Positions 40,488 to 48,407 of a DNA stretch of 48,673 bases are shown one piece after another. A program made the translations under genes and the position numbers. A model generated the notes under the pieces. It did not search any database. It saw only the letters and a list, made by a program, of their open reading frames with translations, and was not told the origin of the DNA. How positions within the stretch are numbered: position 1 is the first letter of the stretch; every line of letters starts with the position of its first letter. This DNA comes from Chloroflexi bacterium ADurb.Bin180 (lineage in GTDB: Bacteria; Chloroflexota; Anaerolineae; UBA2200), in NCBI GenBank assembly GCA_002070215.1, contig MWCV01000018.1:1-48673 (forward strand), read 5' to 3'.

Positions 40488-41386
40488 GCCGGCAGGATTC
40501 CGGCTTCGACGAGAATGCCGCGCAGCGTGGCCTGCTGGGCAGCGTCCAACGGCGCCAGAGGTGAGCGGGGCGGGCCGCCGTAGTAGCCGACCCAGTCCAG
40601 GGCCTGCTTCATTCCCGGCACGCCAAAGCGGCTGGTGACGGCGTTGTTGGCCGGGATGAGACGCAGTTGCAGCTCTCGTGCCTGGTCGTGGCGTCCCTCA
40701 CGAGCTGCCTCGTAGAGCTGGCAGCACAGGTCTGGTGCCACGTTGGCCAGAGCGGCGATGCCGCCCACCGCGCCCAGCAGCATCGCCGCATAGAGGAATC
40801 CCGCCGCGCCTGCCAGCACCTGAAAATGCGGCGGAGCGGAGCGCAAGATCTCGCCGAGCTTGACCAGGTTGCCGCTGCTGTCCTTGAGGCTGATGATGTT
40901 GGGGTGTTTGGCCAGCTCGAGCACCGTCTCGGCCGAGATGTCCACCCCCGTGTTGGCCGGAATGTTGTAGATGATGACGGGAATCGGCGAATGGTCGGCC
41001 ACCTCCCAGAAGTGACGGCGCAACGCGGCGCCGTCCATCCGCGACTTGAAGTAGGAGGGTGTGATCACCATCGCCGCGTCGGCCCCGACCTCGGCCGCCC
41101 GCTCTACTAGCTTGATGGCGGCATAGGTCGACTCGTTGCCCGTTCCGGCCAGTAGCAGCTTGCCCGGGGGCATCGCGGCGCGGACCGTCTCAAGCACCCT
41201 TACCTTCTCCTCGTCGGTCAGGTAGGGGCACTCGCCGTTGCTGCCCAGCGGCAGCAGTCCGGCGACAGGCGTGGCACACCAGTGGCGGACGTTGTCGCTC
41301 AACCGGTCGTACTCGACTTCGCCCCGGGCGTCGAACGGTGTCGGAATAGGCGGAAAGATGCCGGCCAGCGAGATCTTGCGTATCAT
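40484..41386 (-). CDS. DHDPS/N-acetylneuraminate lyase-family aldolase
   Basis: A 300-residue class I aldolase or synthase. The Schiff-base Lys is K168 in IISLKDSSGN, the catalytic Tyr is Y140 in IIYNIPANTG, and the pyruvate-carboxylate loop is GSNGE (48-52). The usual DHDPS loop TTGE is replaced by GSNGE, so it is more likely a 2-keto-3-deoxy sugar acid aldolase or similar than dihydrodipicolinate synthase. It lies 45 bp downstream of an aldehyde:ferredoxin oxidoreductase gene in one operon, which suggests the two share an aldehyde. Substrate not established. Confidence 0.9.
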   Translation of the reverse strand: MIRKISLAGIFPPIPTPFDARGEVEYDRLSDNVRHWCATPVAGLLPLGSNGECPYLTDEEKVRVLETVRAAMPPGKLLLAGTGNESTYAAIKLVERAAEVGADAAMVITPSYFKSRMDGAALRRHFWEVADHSPIPVIIYNIPANTGVDISAETVLELAKHPNIISLKDSSGNLVKLGEILRSAPPHFQVLAGAAGFLYAAMLLGAVGGIAALANVAPDLCCQLYEAAREGRHDQARELQLRLIPANNAVTSRFGVPGMKQALDWVGYYGGPPRSPLAPLDAAQQATLRGILVEAGILPA

Positions 41387-41431
41387 GTCCTGACTCTCCT
41401 CAGGCGCTCGGTGTGGAGCGCACGATGGTCG

Positions 41432-43249
41432 TTACACCCAGTCCGCGTACTCATCCAGATCCAGCTCTTTCAGTAGCTCTGGTGTGGGCAGGCCCATCTC
41501 GTTCCAGCGCCGCTCGGCGTAATAGTCCGCCAGCATGGGTCCAAAGGGCGGCAGGCTGTCGGGCGCCCCGCCTTCGCCGCGGCGGTGGAACAGGATGCGC
41601 GGCGGCAGGGTGTCGTCGGCCCGCGATGCGCCCAGGCGTGCGTTGATCGCTCGCCGCAAGTTGCAGATGCGCTCGCCCGTCTTGAGCCATTCCTCCAGAG
41701 AGAGGTCGCGTCCGGTGACAGCGTTGGCCCACGAGACGAGATGTTCCGGCTGAAAGCCGCCCATTACCAGGAACTTGCACACCTTGAGGCTGTCGAACAA
41801 CGCCATCCAGTTCTGCAGCCGGGCCACTGCCACGCCTTTGCCTGCGGCTGCTTCGCGCGGCATCGTCTCGGGAATCCCCAGAGCGGGCGCCTTGAGCAGG
41901 CGCTCGTATGGGTGCGAGTAGGCCTGCAAGTGGTCAGCTCCCCTGGTGCAGGTAGCAAAACCGATGGCCAGGCTGACATAGGCTCGTGGCTCGTGCATGG
42001 GGAACTCGAGCCCCTTGACGTGAATGGCGAACTCGCGCGCCAGACCGCCCCAGACCTCGGCGGCGCGCCTGGTACCCAGACCCAGCAGCGTAGGCACGTC
42101 ACCGTCTCGCTCGGCAATGCGGCGCAGCAGGTCGAGAGCGGCTTCGGCATCGCCCCAGCGCGGCCCCTCCGGCCAGATGCCCACCTCGCGAGCCTCCATG
42201 GCAAAGGCCAACACACCACCGGCGGTGATCGTGTCCATACCCTGCCGGTTGCAGTACTCGTTCATATGGCAGATGGCTTCGAGGTCGTCGATGAGGCACA
42301 GGGCGCCCAGGGCGGTGGCCGTCTCGTATTCCGGTCCGCCGCCGCGCACTCCGGCGTGAGGTCCCGACTTGATCTCCACTTCGCGGCCGCAGCCAATGGG
42401 GCAGCCCTGGCAGGCGTAGCGGCCGGTGAGGAGGGTGTCGGTCATGGTCATGCCGGTGGTCTTGATCGCGCCATCGCGCCAGGAGCCCTGTTTCCAGTTC
42501 TTGATAGGCAGGTTGCCGAGGCGCTCATAGTTCTCGATGCCGCCCGCTGTACCATGCAAGTGAATGCCCTTGGTGGCTTCGACCACTGGCCCGATGACTG
42601 CCCGGATCTCCTTGCGGAGCGCCTCCGGTCTGGCCGGCTGGGGTCGCTCCTTGCCAATGGCGACAACGGCCTTGAGCCGCTTCGAGGCCATCACCGTGCC
42701 CAGGCCCGTGCGGCCGACCGCCCGGCCAGCGCTGCCGTCGTGCATAATGGCCCCAAAGAGCACGCCTCGCTCCGCCGCGGGACCGATGCAAATGGCCGGT
42801 CCGCCCAGGTCCAGGTCATAGGTGTCGACGCCCCACAGGGCTCTGGCGTCGCGCAGCTCTGCCTCGCCGTTTTCGATGTGCAGGTAGACCGGCTGTTTGG
42901 ACTGCCCGGTGAACCAGAGGCCGTCAAACCCGGCACCCTTGAGAGCCGAGGCCCACCTGCCGCCGCAATCTCCCTCGCCCCACAGACGGGTGAGAGGAGA
43001 CCGCGCCGCGGCGGCGAAGCGATTCGAGGTCGGTGTGGGTGTGCCTGCCGCTGGCCCGGTGACAATGACGAGGGGATTGCCTGGCCCCAGTGGGTCTGGC
43101 CCGGCGGCCACATCGGCAGCGATCCAACGGGCGGCCAGACCGCTACCACCCAGGAAAAGTGCTGTGTCCTTCTCGTTCAGCGGAACCGACTTGATTTCTC
43201 CGCTGGTAAGGTTTATCTTCAGGTAGCGTCCAACATAACCGCCAGCCAT
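41432..43249 (-). CDS. Tungsten/molybdenum aldehyde:ferredoxin oxidoreductase
   Basis: Oxidises aldehydes to acids with ferredoxin as acceptor. The 605-residue product begins GGYVGRYLKINLTSGEI, typical of AOR. An N-terminal domain binds the tungstopterin. Cys280, Cys283 and Cys287 in CQGCPIGC plus Cys491 in LKVCKFLVMGG form the [4Fe-4S] site. GGGPEYET and MDTITAGG are further AOR blocks. ATG 43249 has AAGGAG 4-5 nt upstream. First gene of an operon with a DHDPS-family aldolase. No tungstopterin synthesis genes are in the window. Requires strictly anaerobic conditions. Confidence 0.95.
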   Translation of the reverse strand: MAGGYVGRYLKINLTSGEIKSVPLNEKDTALFLGGSGLAARWIAADVAAGPDPLGPGNPLVIVTGPAAGTPTPTSNRFAAAARSPLTRLWGEGDCGGRWASALKGAGFDGLWFTGQSKQPVYLHIENGEAELRDARALWGVDTYDLDLGGPAICIGPAAERGVLFGAIMHDGSAGRAVGRTGLGTVMASKRLKAVVAIGKERPQPARPEALRKEIRAVIGPVVEATKGIHLHGTAGGIENYERLGNLPIKNWKQGSWRDGAIKTTGMTMTDTLLTGRYACQGCPIGCGREVEIKSGPHAGVRGGGPEYETATALGALCLIDDLEAICHMNEYCNRQGMDTITAGGVLAFAMEAREVGIWPEGPRWGDAEAALDLLRRIAERDGDVPTLLGLGTRRAAEVWGGLAREFAIHVKGLEFPMHEPRAYVSLAIGFATCTRGADHLQAYSHPYERLLKAPALGIPETMPREAAAGKGVAVARLQNWMALFDSLKVCKFLVMGGFQPEHLVSWANAVTGRDLSLEEWLKTGERICNLRRAINARLGASRADDTLPPRILFHRRGEGGAPDSLPPFGPMLADYYAERRWNEMGLPTPELLKELDLDEYADWV

Positions 43250-43279
43250 CGCGCTCCTTCTCATGTTTCCTTCGAGAGG

Positions 43280-43308
43280 ATTATAGGGACAATCGAGCGC
43301 CCAAGAAA
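43280..43308 (-). promoter_or_regulatory. Promoter of the aor-aldolase operon
   Basis: Reading leftward, a consensus TATAAT at 43285-43280, 30 bp before the aor ATG, with TTTCTT (43308-43303) at 17-bp spacing as the only -35 candidate. The weak -35 suggests an activator or a low level. Confidence 0.5.
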
Positions 43309-43387
43309 GCCACCGTTCTCACCTTGGTGAAACCAGGCCAGTCGCTGCCGCGTATAGTACAGAGGAGCGTAGCTCCCCATAATGCCA

Positions 43388-43456
43388 ACTGGTGCACCAT
43401 GATGTCACCAGTGGAGCAAGATCCTCTGAACAGATGGGACAGTGGCCGCGCCACTG
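43388..43456. promoter_or_regulatory. Inverted repeats upstream of the ABC exporter operon
   Basis: ACTGGTG-N11-CACCAGT (43388-43412) has perfect 7-bp arms and contains the 10-bp palindrome TGGTGCACCA (43390-43399). A second perfect dyad, CAGTGGC-CGC-GCCACTG, lies at 43440-43456. A -10-like TATAGT is at 43353-43358 without a good -35. The dyads are candidate operators or leader hairpins for the exporter; no regulator gene is next to it. Confidence 0.5.
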
Positions 43457-43504
43457 CGTTGCCTGCCGGGGGCACCCCGATGCACAATCACGGAGGAGGC
43501 CAGG

Positions 43505-44425
43505 GTGAACGCTGTTGAAGTGAATGGGATCGCCAAGTCGTTTGGCAGTGTACGCGCGGTGGACGATGTCTCGTTCAGCGTCCACGGCGGGGAACTGCTC
43601 GGTCTGCTCGGGCCAAACGGCGCCGGCAAGACCACTTCGATCCGGGTACTGCTTGACATATTCAAGCCAGACCAGGGCTCGGTCGCGGTGCTGGGCGGGC
43701 CGATGACCGATGAGAAAAAGAACCGCATCGGCTACATGCCGGAGGAGAGAGGCCTCTACCAGGACCTGTCGGTCGAGCGGTGCCTCGTGTACCTGGCAAC
43801 CCTCAAGGGCCTGTCGTCCGCCGACGCCCGGCAGCGCGTGGTCAAGTACCTGAAGCAGTTCGACCTTTACGACCACAAGGACAAGAAGGTCAAGGAGCTG
43901 AGCAAGGGCATGCAGCAAAAGGCTCAGCTCATCAACACCATCGCCCACGCTCCCGAGCTGATCATCATCGATGAACCCTTCGCTGCATTGGACCCGTTGA
44001 ACACGCAGATGGTGAAGGACCTGATGCAAGACCTCAGCAAGCAGGGGGCGGCCATCATCCTGTGCACTCACCAGATGCACCACGCCGAAGAACTCTGCGA
44101 CCGGATCGTGCTCATCGATCACGGCCGGGTAGTGCTGCAGGGCGAGCTGGATCAGATCAGGCGCAGTTATGCCGGAAACGCCGTGCTGGTGCGAGTGGCG
44201 GGAGAGCTGCCTGCGGTCGCCGGGATTATCGACGCGCAGCAACAGAACCATTCCACCCGCTGGACCCTGAGAGAGGGCACTTCTCCGCAGGAGGTCCTCC
44301 GGTCGTTGCTTGCGGCTGGTGCAGTGGTAGAGCAATTCGAGATCGCCCTGCCGAGCCTGGAGGAAGTCTTTATCAAGGTAGTGGGCCAGTCAAAAGAGGC
44401 GGTGGCGGAGGGGCGCCATGTTTAA
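43505..44425 (+). CDS. ABC-2 type exporter ATP-binding protein (NatA-like)
   Basis: A 306-residue ATPase. Walker A GPNGAGKTT, Q-loop region GYMPEERGLYQDLSV, signature LSKGMQQKAQL, Walker B LIIIDEPFAALDP and the switch His in CTHQMHH. The C-terminal extension (about 215-306) ends in SLEEVFIKVVG, typical of NatA-like ATPases that pair with ABC-2 permeases. GTG 43505 has GGAGGAGG 5 nt upstream; the longer frame from 43442 reads through a dyad and is not supported. Overlaps the first permease gene by 8 bp. Substrate unknown. Confidence 0.93.
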   Translation: MNAVEVNGIAKSFGSVRAVDDVSFSVHGGELLGLLGPNGAGKTTSIRVLLDIFKPDQGSVAVLGGPMTDEKKNRIGYMPEERGLYQDLSVERCLVYLATLKGLSSADARQRVVKYLKQFDLYDHKDKKVKELSKGMQQKAQLINTIAHAPELIIIDEPFAALDPLNTQMVKDLMQDLSKQGAAIILCTHQMHHAEELCDRIVLIDHGRVVLQGELDQIRRSYAGNAVLVRVAGELPAVAGIIDAQQQNHSTRWTLREGTSPQEVLRSLLAAGAVVEQFEIALPSLEEVFIKVVGQSKEAVAEGRHV

Positions 44426-45710
44426 GCTCTGGTTGGTCGCGGCCCAGGAATACAAGCGTCACGTCCTCAACAAGAGCTTTATCTTTGCCGTGCTGTCGGT
44501 ACCTCTGTTGATCGCGAGCACGCTGGGGCTGGGCATGCTGACGGAAAGGATGAGAAGCGGCAACCGTCCGTTCGGCTATGTCGACCCGAGTGGCTGGATT
44601 CTGCCCGCAGTGTTCGAATCCGTCGGTGCTGGCGGACGGAGTGAACTGCGGCTCGGTGAGGCCAGACTTGGTTTCCAGGCCTTTGAGTCCGAAGGCACAG
44701 CCCAAGCGGCACTGGACGGCGGAGCTATCCAGGCCTACTTTGTGCTGGCGGCCGATTTTGCGCAGTCACACCGGGTTGATCTGGTCTATCTGCGCCCGCC
44801 GGGCGAGGGCGCGATGAGTCAGTTTTGGGATTTCCTGCGCCTGGCCCGCCTGGCCCACGAGGAATCGTCAGGCGACTGGCCGGTGAGCCGCGCCCTGGTG
44901 GAGCGCCGTGTGATTGAGGGCGACCATGTCATCGTTCGCTCCGCTGATGGCCTGCGAGTCTATGACAAGACCACCCCGTTCTCGTTTCTGCTCCCGCTCT
45001 TCATTGGGTTGGGATTCATCATCCTGTTTATTTCCACCGCTACTACTCTCGCGCAGGCTTTTGCCGAGGAGAAGGAGGACCGAACCATCGAAGTGATGGC
45101 TACCTCCGTTGCTCCCCGCCAGATCGTCGTTGGTAAGGTGATGGGCATCACGGCTATGGGGCTGACCGAACTGGCAGCCTGGCTCGTCTTGAGCGCAGTG
45201 CCGGTCGGGTTGGTCTCGCAGGTGGCTGGCTGGGAGTGGCTGAGCAGGGTGCACTTGCACCCGCGAACTGCAGCCACGCTGATTCTCGTGGCTATCCCGA
45301 GCTATGTGCTGTTTGCCGGATTGATGGTCGCTCTCGGCAACTCGGTGGCCGATGCCCAGGAGAGCCAGCAGGTGGGGGGCGTTCTGTCGCTGGTCTTTAT
45401 GCTGCCCATCTACGCCATTCAGGCCATGGTCGAACAGTCCAGCGGCCCGTTGGCGGTGGGCCTGTCTCTGTTTCCGCTGACTTCACTGGTCTCGTACTGC
45501 CTGCTCACCGGGTTCAGCTCTGTGCCACTGTGGCAGATCTCGGCCAGTGTGGCGATCCTCGTGTTGAGTGCCGCCGGTGCGGTCTGGCTGGCGGCGCAGG
45601 CGTTTCGGCTGGGCATGCTGCGCTATGGTCAACGTGTGGACTGGCGTGAGCTGCTGGGGGTCAGCAACCGCACCAGGCCCTCCCTGCCGGCAGAAAGGAG
45701 GCAGCCATGA
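44418..45710 (+). CDS. ABC-2 type permease 1 (NatB-like)
   Basis: A 430-residue permease. An N-terminal membrane segment (about 20-40) is followed by a large extracytoplasmic loop to about residue 190. Five membrane segments follow, with EEKEDRTIEVMATSVAPRQIVVGK, the conserved elbow motif of NatB-type permeases. A second permease follows, overlapping at ATGA, so the exporter probably works as a heterodimer. Export substrate (sodium, peptide or drug) is not visible from sequence. Confidence 0.9.
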   Translation: MFKLWLVAAQEYKRHVLNKSFIFAVLSVPLLIASTLGLGMLTERMRSGNRPFGYVDPSGWILPAVFESVGAGGRSELRLGEARLGFQAFESEGTAQAALDGGAIQAYFVLAADFAQSHRVDLVYLRPPGEGAMSQFWDFLRLARLAHEESSGDWPVSRALVERRVIEGDHVIVRSADGLRVYDKTTPFSFLLPLFIGLGFIILFISTATTLAQAFAEEKEDRTIEVMATSVAPRQIVVGKVMGITAMGLTELAAWLVLSAVPVGLVSQVAGWEWLSRVHLHPRTAATLILVAIPSYVLFAGLMVALGNSVADAQESQQVGGVLSLVFMLPIYAIQAMVEQSSGPLAVGLSLFPLTSLVSYCLLTGFSSVPLWQISASVAILVLSAAGAVWLAAQAFRLGMLRYGQRVDWRELLGVSNRTRPSLPAERRQP

Positions 45711-46957
45711 CCCCGAGGGTCGCTTCGCTCAGCAAGACCTGGCTGGTGCTGCGCAACGAAGTGGTAACGCAGGTCAGCCGCCGGTCGTGGATTCTGGCGA
45801 CCTTTGGCCTGCCGCTCGTGGTGGCAGTGATCATGCTCGTGCCGCCGCTGCTGCGGCGCGAGTCGCCGGCGATGCCGGTGGAACCAACTGCCCCCGCTGT
45901 GGTCAACGTTCTGGAGGGCTATGTCGACCAGAGTGGGTTGGTGCGCGAGCTGCCCCCGGGCACAGAAAAGGTGCTGCGCGCGTATGCGGACGAAGCTGCA
46001 GCGAGCCAAGCTCTGGTTGCAGGGGATATCGCCGCCTACTACGTTGTGCCGCCGGACTATGCCGAAACGGGCCAGTTCTCCTACGTGCTGCCCGATCCCA
46101 AGGCCTTTTCACTTGACGGTCAGTCCTGGGTGATGAGCTGGGTGTTGGCGGTGAACCTGGTCGGCGGCGACGAGGAGCTGGCAAACGAGTTGTGGGAACC
46201 AGCCAGGTTGAGCTATCGTGCCTTGACCGCGGAGGCCAGCCCTGAAGTGGGTGAGGGGTGGGCCTACTGGATTCCTTTTGGGGCAGCGATGATTCTGTAT
46301 GTGATCACCATCATGGCCTCGAGCCTGTTGCGCAGCAGCATGGGCGATGAGCACAAGAACCGCCTGCTGGAGATCATGATGGTGTCGCTGAACCCGTTCG
46401 AGCTGCTGACAGGCAAGATCGTGGCACTGGCCTTCGTGGGCTTGCTGCAGACCGCGGTCTGGGCGGGAACAGGGTACCTGCTGTTGCGGTTCAGCGGCAC
46501 GGCCACGACTCTGCCGCCAGCTGCGGCAGTGCCGCTCAGTTTGCTGTTGTGGTCGCTGCTCTTCTTTCTGCTGGGCTATGGTGTCTATGCCACGCTGCTG
46601 GCGGGGCTGGGCGCGCTCACCGGGCCCAATGTGCCCGGCTCATCGACGGCCGATTTCGTGATCATCTGGCCGATGATGATTCCCATCTTTTTCCTGAGCA
46701 TTATCATCCCGGACGCCAACGGACTGGCGGCCGTCGCGCTCAGCCTGTTCCCGCCGACGGCACCCATCGCTATGATTACCCGTCTGGCGGTTGGTGGGGT
46801 TCCCTGGTGGCAGCCGGTGCTCTCCGCTCTGCTTCTGGCGGTGACGGTGGCCCTGATCTTGAGGGCGGTTGCACGGGCTTTCCGAACCCAGGTCTTGCTG
46901 GGTGGGCAGCCAGTGACCAGCAGGCGCTACCTGGCCCTGCTGCTGGGGCGAGAGTAG
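45707..46957 (+). CDS. ABC-2 type permease 2
   Basis: A 416-residue permease with the same layout as its neighbour: one N-terminal membrane helix (about 25-45), an outside loop with Ala-rich ADEAAASQALVAGDIAAYYVVP, and five to six helices from about residue 185 on. DEHKNRLLEIMMVSLNPFELLTGK corresponds to the EEKEDRTIEV elbow of the first permease. The ATG overlaps the preceding stop (ATGA) behind AAAGGAGG. The two permeases look like an old duplication. Confidence 0.9.
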   Translation: MTPRVASLSKTWLVLRNEVVTQVSRRSWILATFGLPLVVAVIMLVPPLLRRESPAMPVEPTAPAVVNVLEGYVDQSGLVRELPPGTEKVLRAYADEAAASQALVAGDIAAYYVVPPDYAETGQFSYVLPDPKAFSLDGQSWVMSWVLAVNLVGGDEELANELWEPARLSYRALTAEASPEVGEGWAYWIPFGAAMILYVITIMASSLLRSSMGDEHKNRLLEIMMVSLNPFELLTGKIVALAFVGLLQTAVWAGTGYLLLRFSGTATTLPPAAAVPLSLLLWSLLFFLLGYGVYATLLAGLGALTGPNVPGSSTADFVIIWPMMIPIFFLSIIIPDANGLAAVALSLFPPTAPIAMITRLAVGGVPWWQPVLSALLLAVTVALILRAVARAFRTQVLLGGQPVTSRRYLALLLGRE

Positions 46958-47000
46958 GCCGGATTAGAACGAACTGTAGAAGAACGAGGGAGGAAGAAGG

Positions 47001-47384
47001 ATGACGATGAGACAACATGTGACCGTTGTGGCAGCGCTTCGCCTTGGCGTGAGCCTGCTCTGGCTGCTCTGTGCCGCCTTTGTCTTTGTGGTCCTGGTGG
47101 GCGGGGGCCTGCTCACCGGTGACCCGGATGCCACGCGGATTATGGCCTTTGTCGGCACGATGCTGGCGTTCGCGTTTGGCTGCCTGTCGCTGCCGGGGCT
47201 GGCTGCGGGAATTGGCCTGCTCAAGTATCAGAACTGGGCCAGAATCCTGAACCTGATCCTGAGCGTCTTGGACCTGTTCGCCGTCCCTGTGGGCACCCTG
47301 GTCGGGGTCTACAGCATCTGGGTGCTGGCACAAAGGGAAACGGAGGCTCTGTTCGGCTGCTGTGCTGGAGAAAGGACCCAGTAG
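47001..47384 (+). CDS. Small four-helix membrane protein, unknown function
   Basis: A 127-residue protein with four hydrophobic segments (about 10-38, 46-70, 72-84 and 88-110), with GLLKYQNWARILNLILSVLD in the middle, a pattern seen in many uncharacterised DUF-type proteins. Gly-Cys-Cys near the C-terminus. It follows the second permease by 43 bp behind GAGGGAGG and may belong to the exporter operon. I do not recognise a function. Confidence 0.72.
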   Translation: MTMRQHVTVVAALRLGVSLLWLLCAAFVFVVLVGGGLLTGDPDATRIMAFVGTMLAFAFGCLSLPGLAAGIGLLKYQNWARILNLILSVLDLFAVPVGTLVGVYSIWVLAQRETEALFGCCAGERTQ

Positions 47385-47408
47385 AGGGTCGCACAGCCTG
47401 CCTGTGAG

Positions 47409-47440
47409 CCGGGTCAGCACCCTGCAGGATGCTGACCCGG
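47409..47440. terminator. Bidirectional terminator between convergent genes
   Basis: CCGGGTCAGCA and its exact reverse complement form an 11-bp stem with a 10-nt loop. It lies between the exporter operon on the left and the leftward AcsE-like gene on the right. There are few T residues on either side, so efficiency is uncertain. Confidence 0.7.
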
Positions 47441-47448
47441 ACTGGCTG

Positions 47449-48372
47449 CTACATCTTTAGGTAGGAGTGGGCGTAGATCACCTTGTTGTATAGGATCTGC
47501 GCCGTCTTCCAGACTTCGACCTGCTCCTGATCCTTCATGTCCACGTCCGAGGGCTCCAGCTCTTCCATGGCAGCGGTCTTGTCGTAGAGGGTAACCAGGA
47601 GGTTGCCGAGGCCACTGCTGGTGTCGCGCTCCTGCACGATGCGTACAAACTCGTTCTGCTTGCTGTCCAGCGGGTCGGCTATGGCGGCATCGAGGCCGGC
47701 GGCCATCAGCATCACCAGGTAGGTGCGGTTGATCAGGCTGCGGCCCTCGTTGGGGATGCTGTTGGAGACGTTGGACAGGCCGACCACGGTCATTGGCGGC
47801 GGGTCGGTGAGCTGCTTGAAGAAGCGAACCGCGTTGAGCGTCTCTGGCGCATGCTCCTGAGTGCCGTTCACGGTCAGCACCAGCGGGTCCAGGTAGACAT
47901 TGGACATTGGGATGCCCAGCTCCATGGCCTTGGGGATCAACACCTCGATAGCCATCTGCACCCGCGCATCGGCGGTCGTCGGGATGCCCGTCTTGCCCAT
48001 CGTCAGGGCAATGATTTTGGCACCATAATTGGCGGCGAGGGGCATGATGTTGTCCAGGCGCTCTGGGTCGGCCGAGGTAGAGTTGATCATCGCCTGCCGC
48101 TTGACCTTCTTCAGCCCGGCCTCCAGCGCCAGCGCATTGGTCGTGTCGAGCGACAGTGGCGTGTCGGTCACGGCCTGCACGGCATTGACGATCCACTCCA
48201 TCACTTCCACGCCGCGCTTGCGCTGCGGTCCGATGTTGAGGTCAAGCATGTGGGCGCCATGCGCGACCTGCTTTAGCGCCATCTCCTGAATCAGAGAGGC
48301 GTCCATAGTCTCGAACGCGGCCTTGACCCTGGGCGAGATGATGTGAATATTCTCTCCGATGATCGTGAGCAT
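47449..48372 (-). CDS. acsE: Methyltetrahydrofolate:corrinoid/iron-sulfur protein methyltransferase, AcsE-like
   Basis: Moves the methyl group from methyl-H4folate to the corrinoid protein in the Wood-Ljungdahl pathway. The 307-residue product is a pterin-binding TIM barrel: IIGENIHIISPRVKAAFE at the start, AHMLDLNIGPQRK, PLSLDTTNALALEAGL, MINSTSADPERL, YLDPLVLTVNG, and VGLSNVSNSIPNEGRSLINRTYL near the end. These follow the AcsE/MeTr group more than MetH or folP. ATG 48372 has AAGGAGG upstream. It follows a CooC-like gene, which supports a CODH/ACS locus just beyond the window. Confidence 0.9.
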   Translation of the reverse strand: MLTIIGENIHIISPRVKAAFETMDASLIQEMALKQVAHGAHMLDLNIGPQRKRGVEVMEWIVNAVQAVTDTPLSLDTTNALALEAGLKKVKRQAMINSTSADPERLDNIMPLAANYGAKIIALTMGKTGIPTTADARVQMAIEVLIPKAMELGIPMSNVYLDPLVLTVNGTQEHAPETLNAVRFFKQLTDPPPMTVVGLSNVSNSIPNEGRSLINRTYLVMLMAAGLDAAIADPLDSKQNEFVRIVQERDTSSGLGNLLVTLYDKTAAMEELEPSDVDMKDQEQVEVWKTAQILYNKVIYAHSYLKM

Positions 48373-48407
48373 GGCCCCCTCCTTTGGGTGATGTGAACTC
48401 GCTATTC

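Noticed and set aside
41585-43330. Long (581-codon) plus-strand open frame opposite aor
   Set aside because: It is a GC-driven shadow with no recognisable domains, while the minus strand encodes a clear AOR with its metal-binding Cys set.
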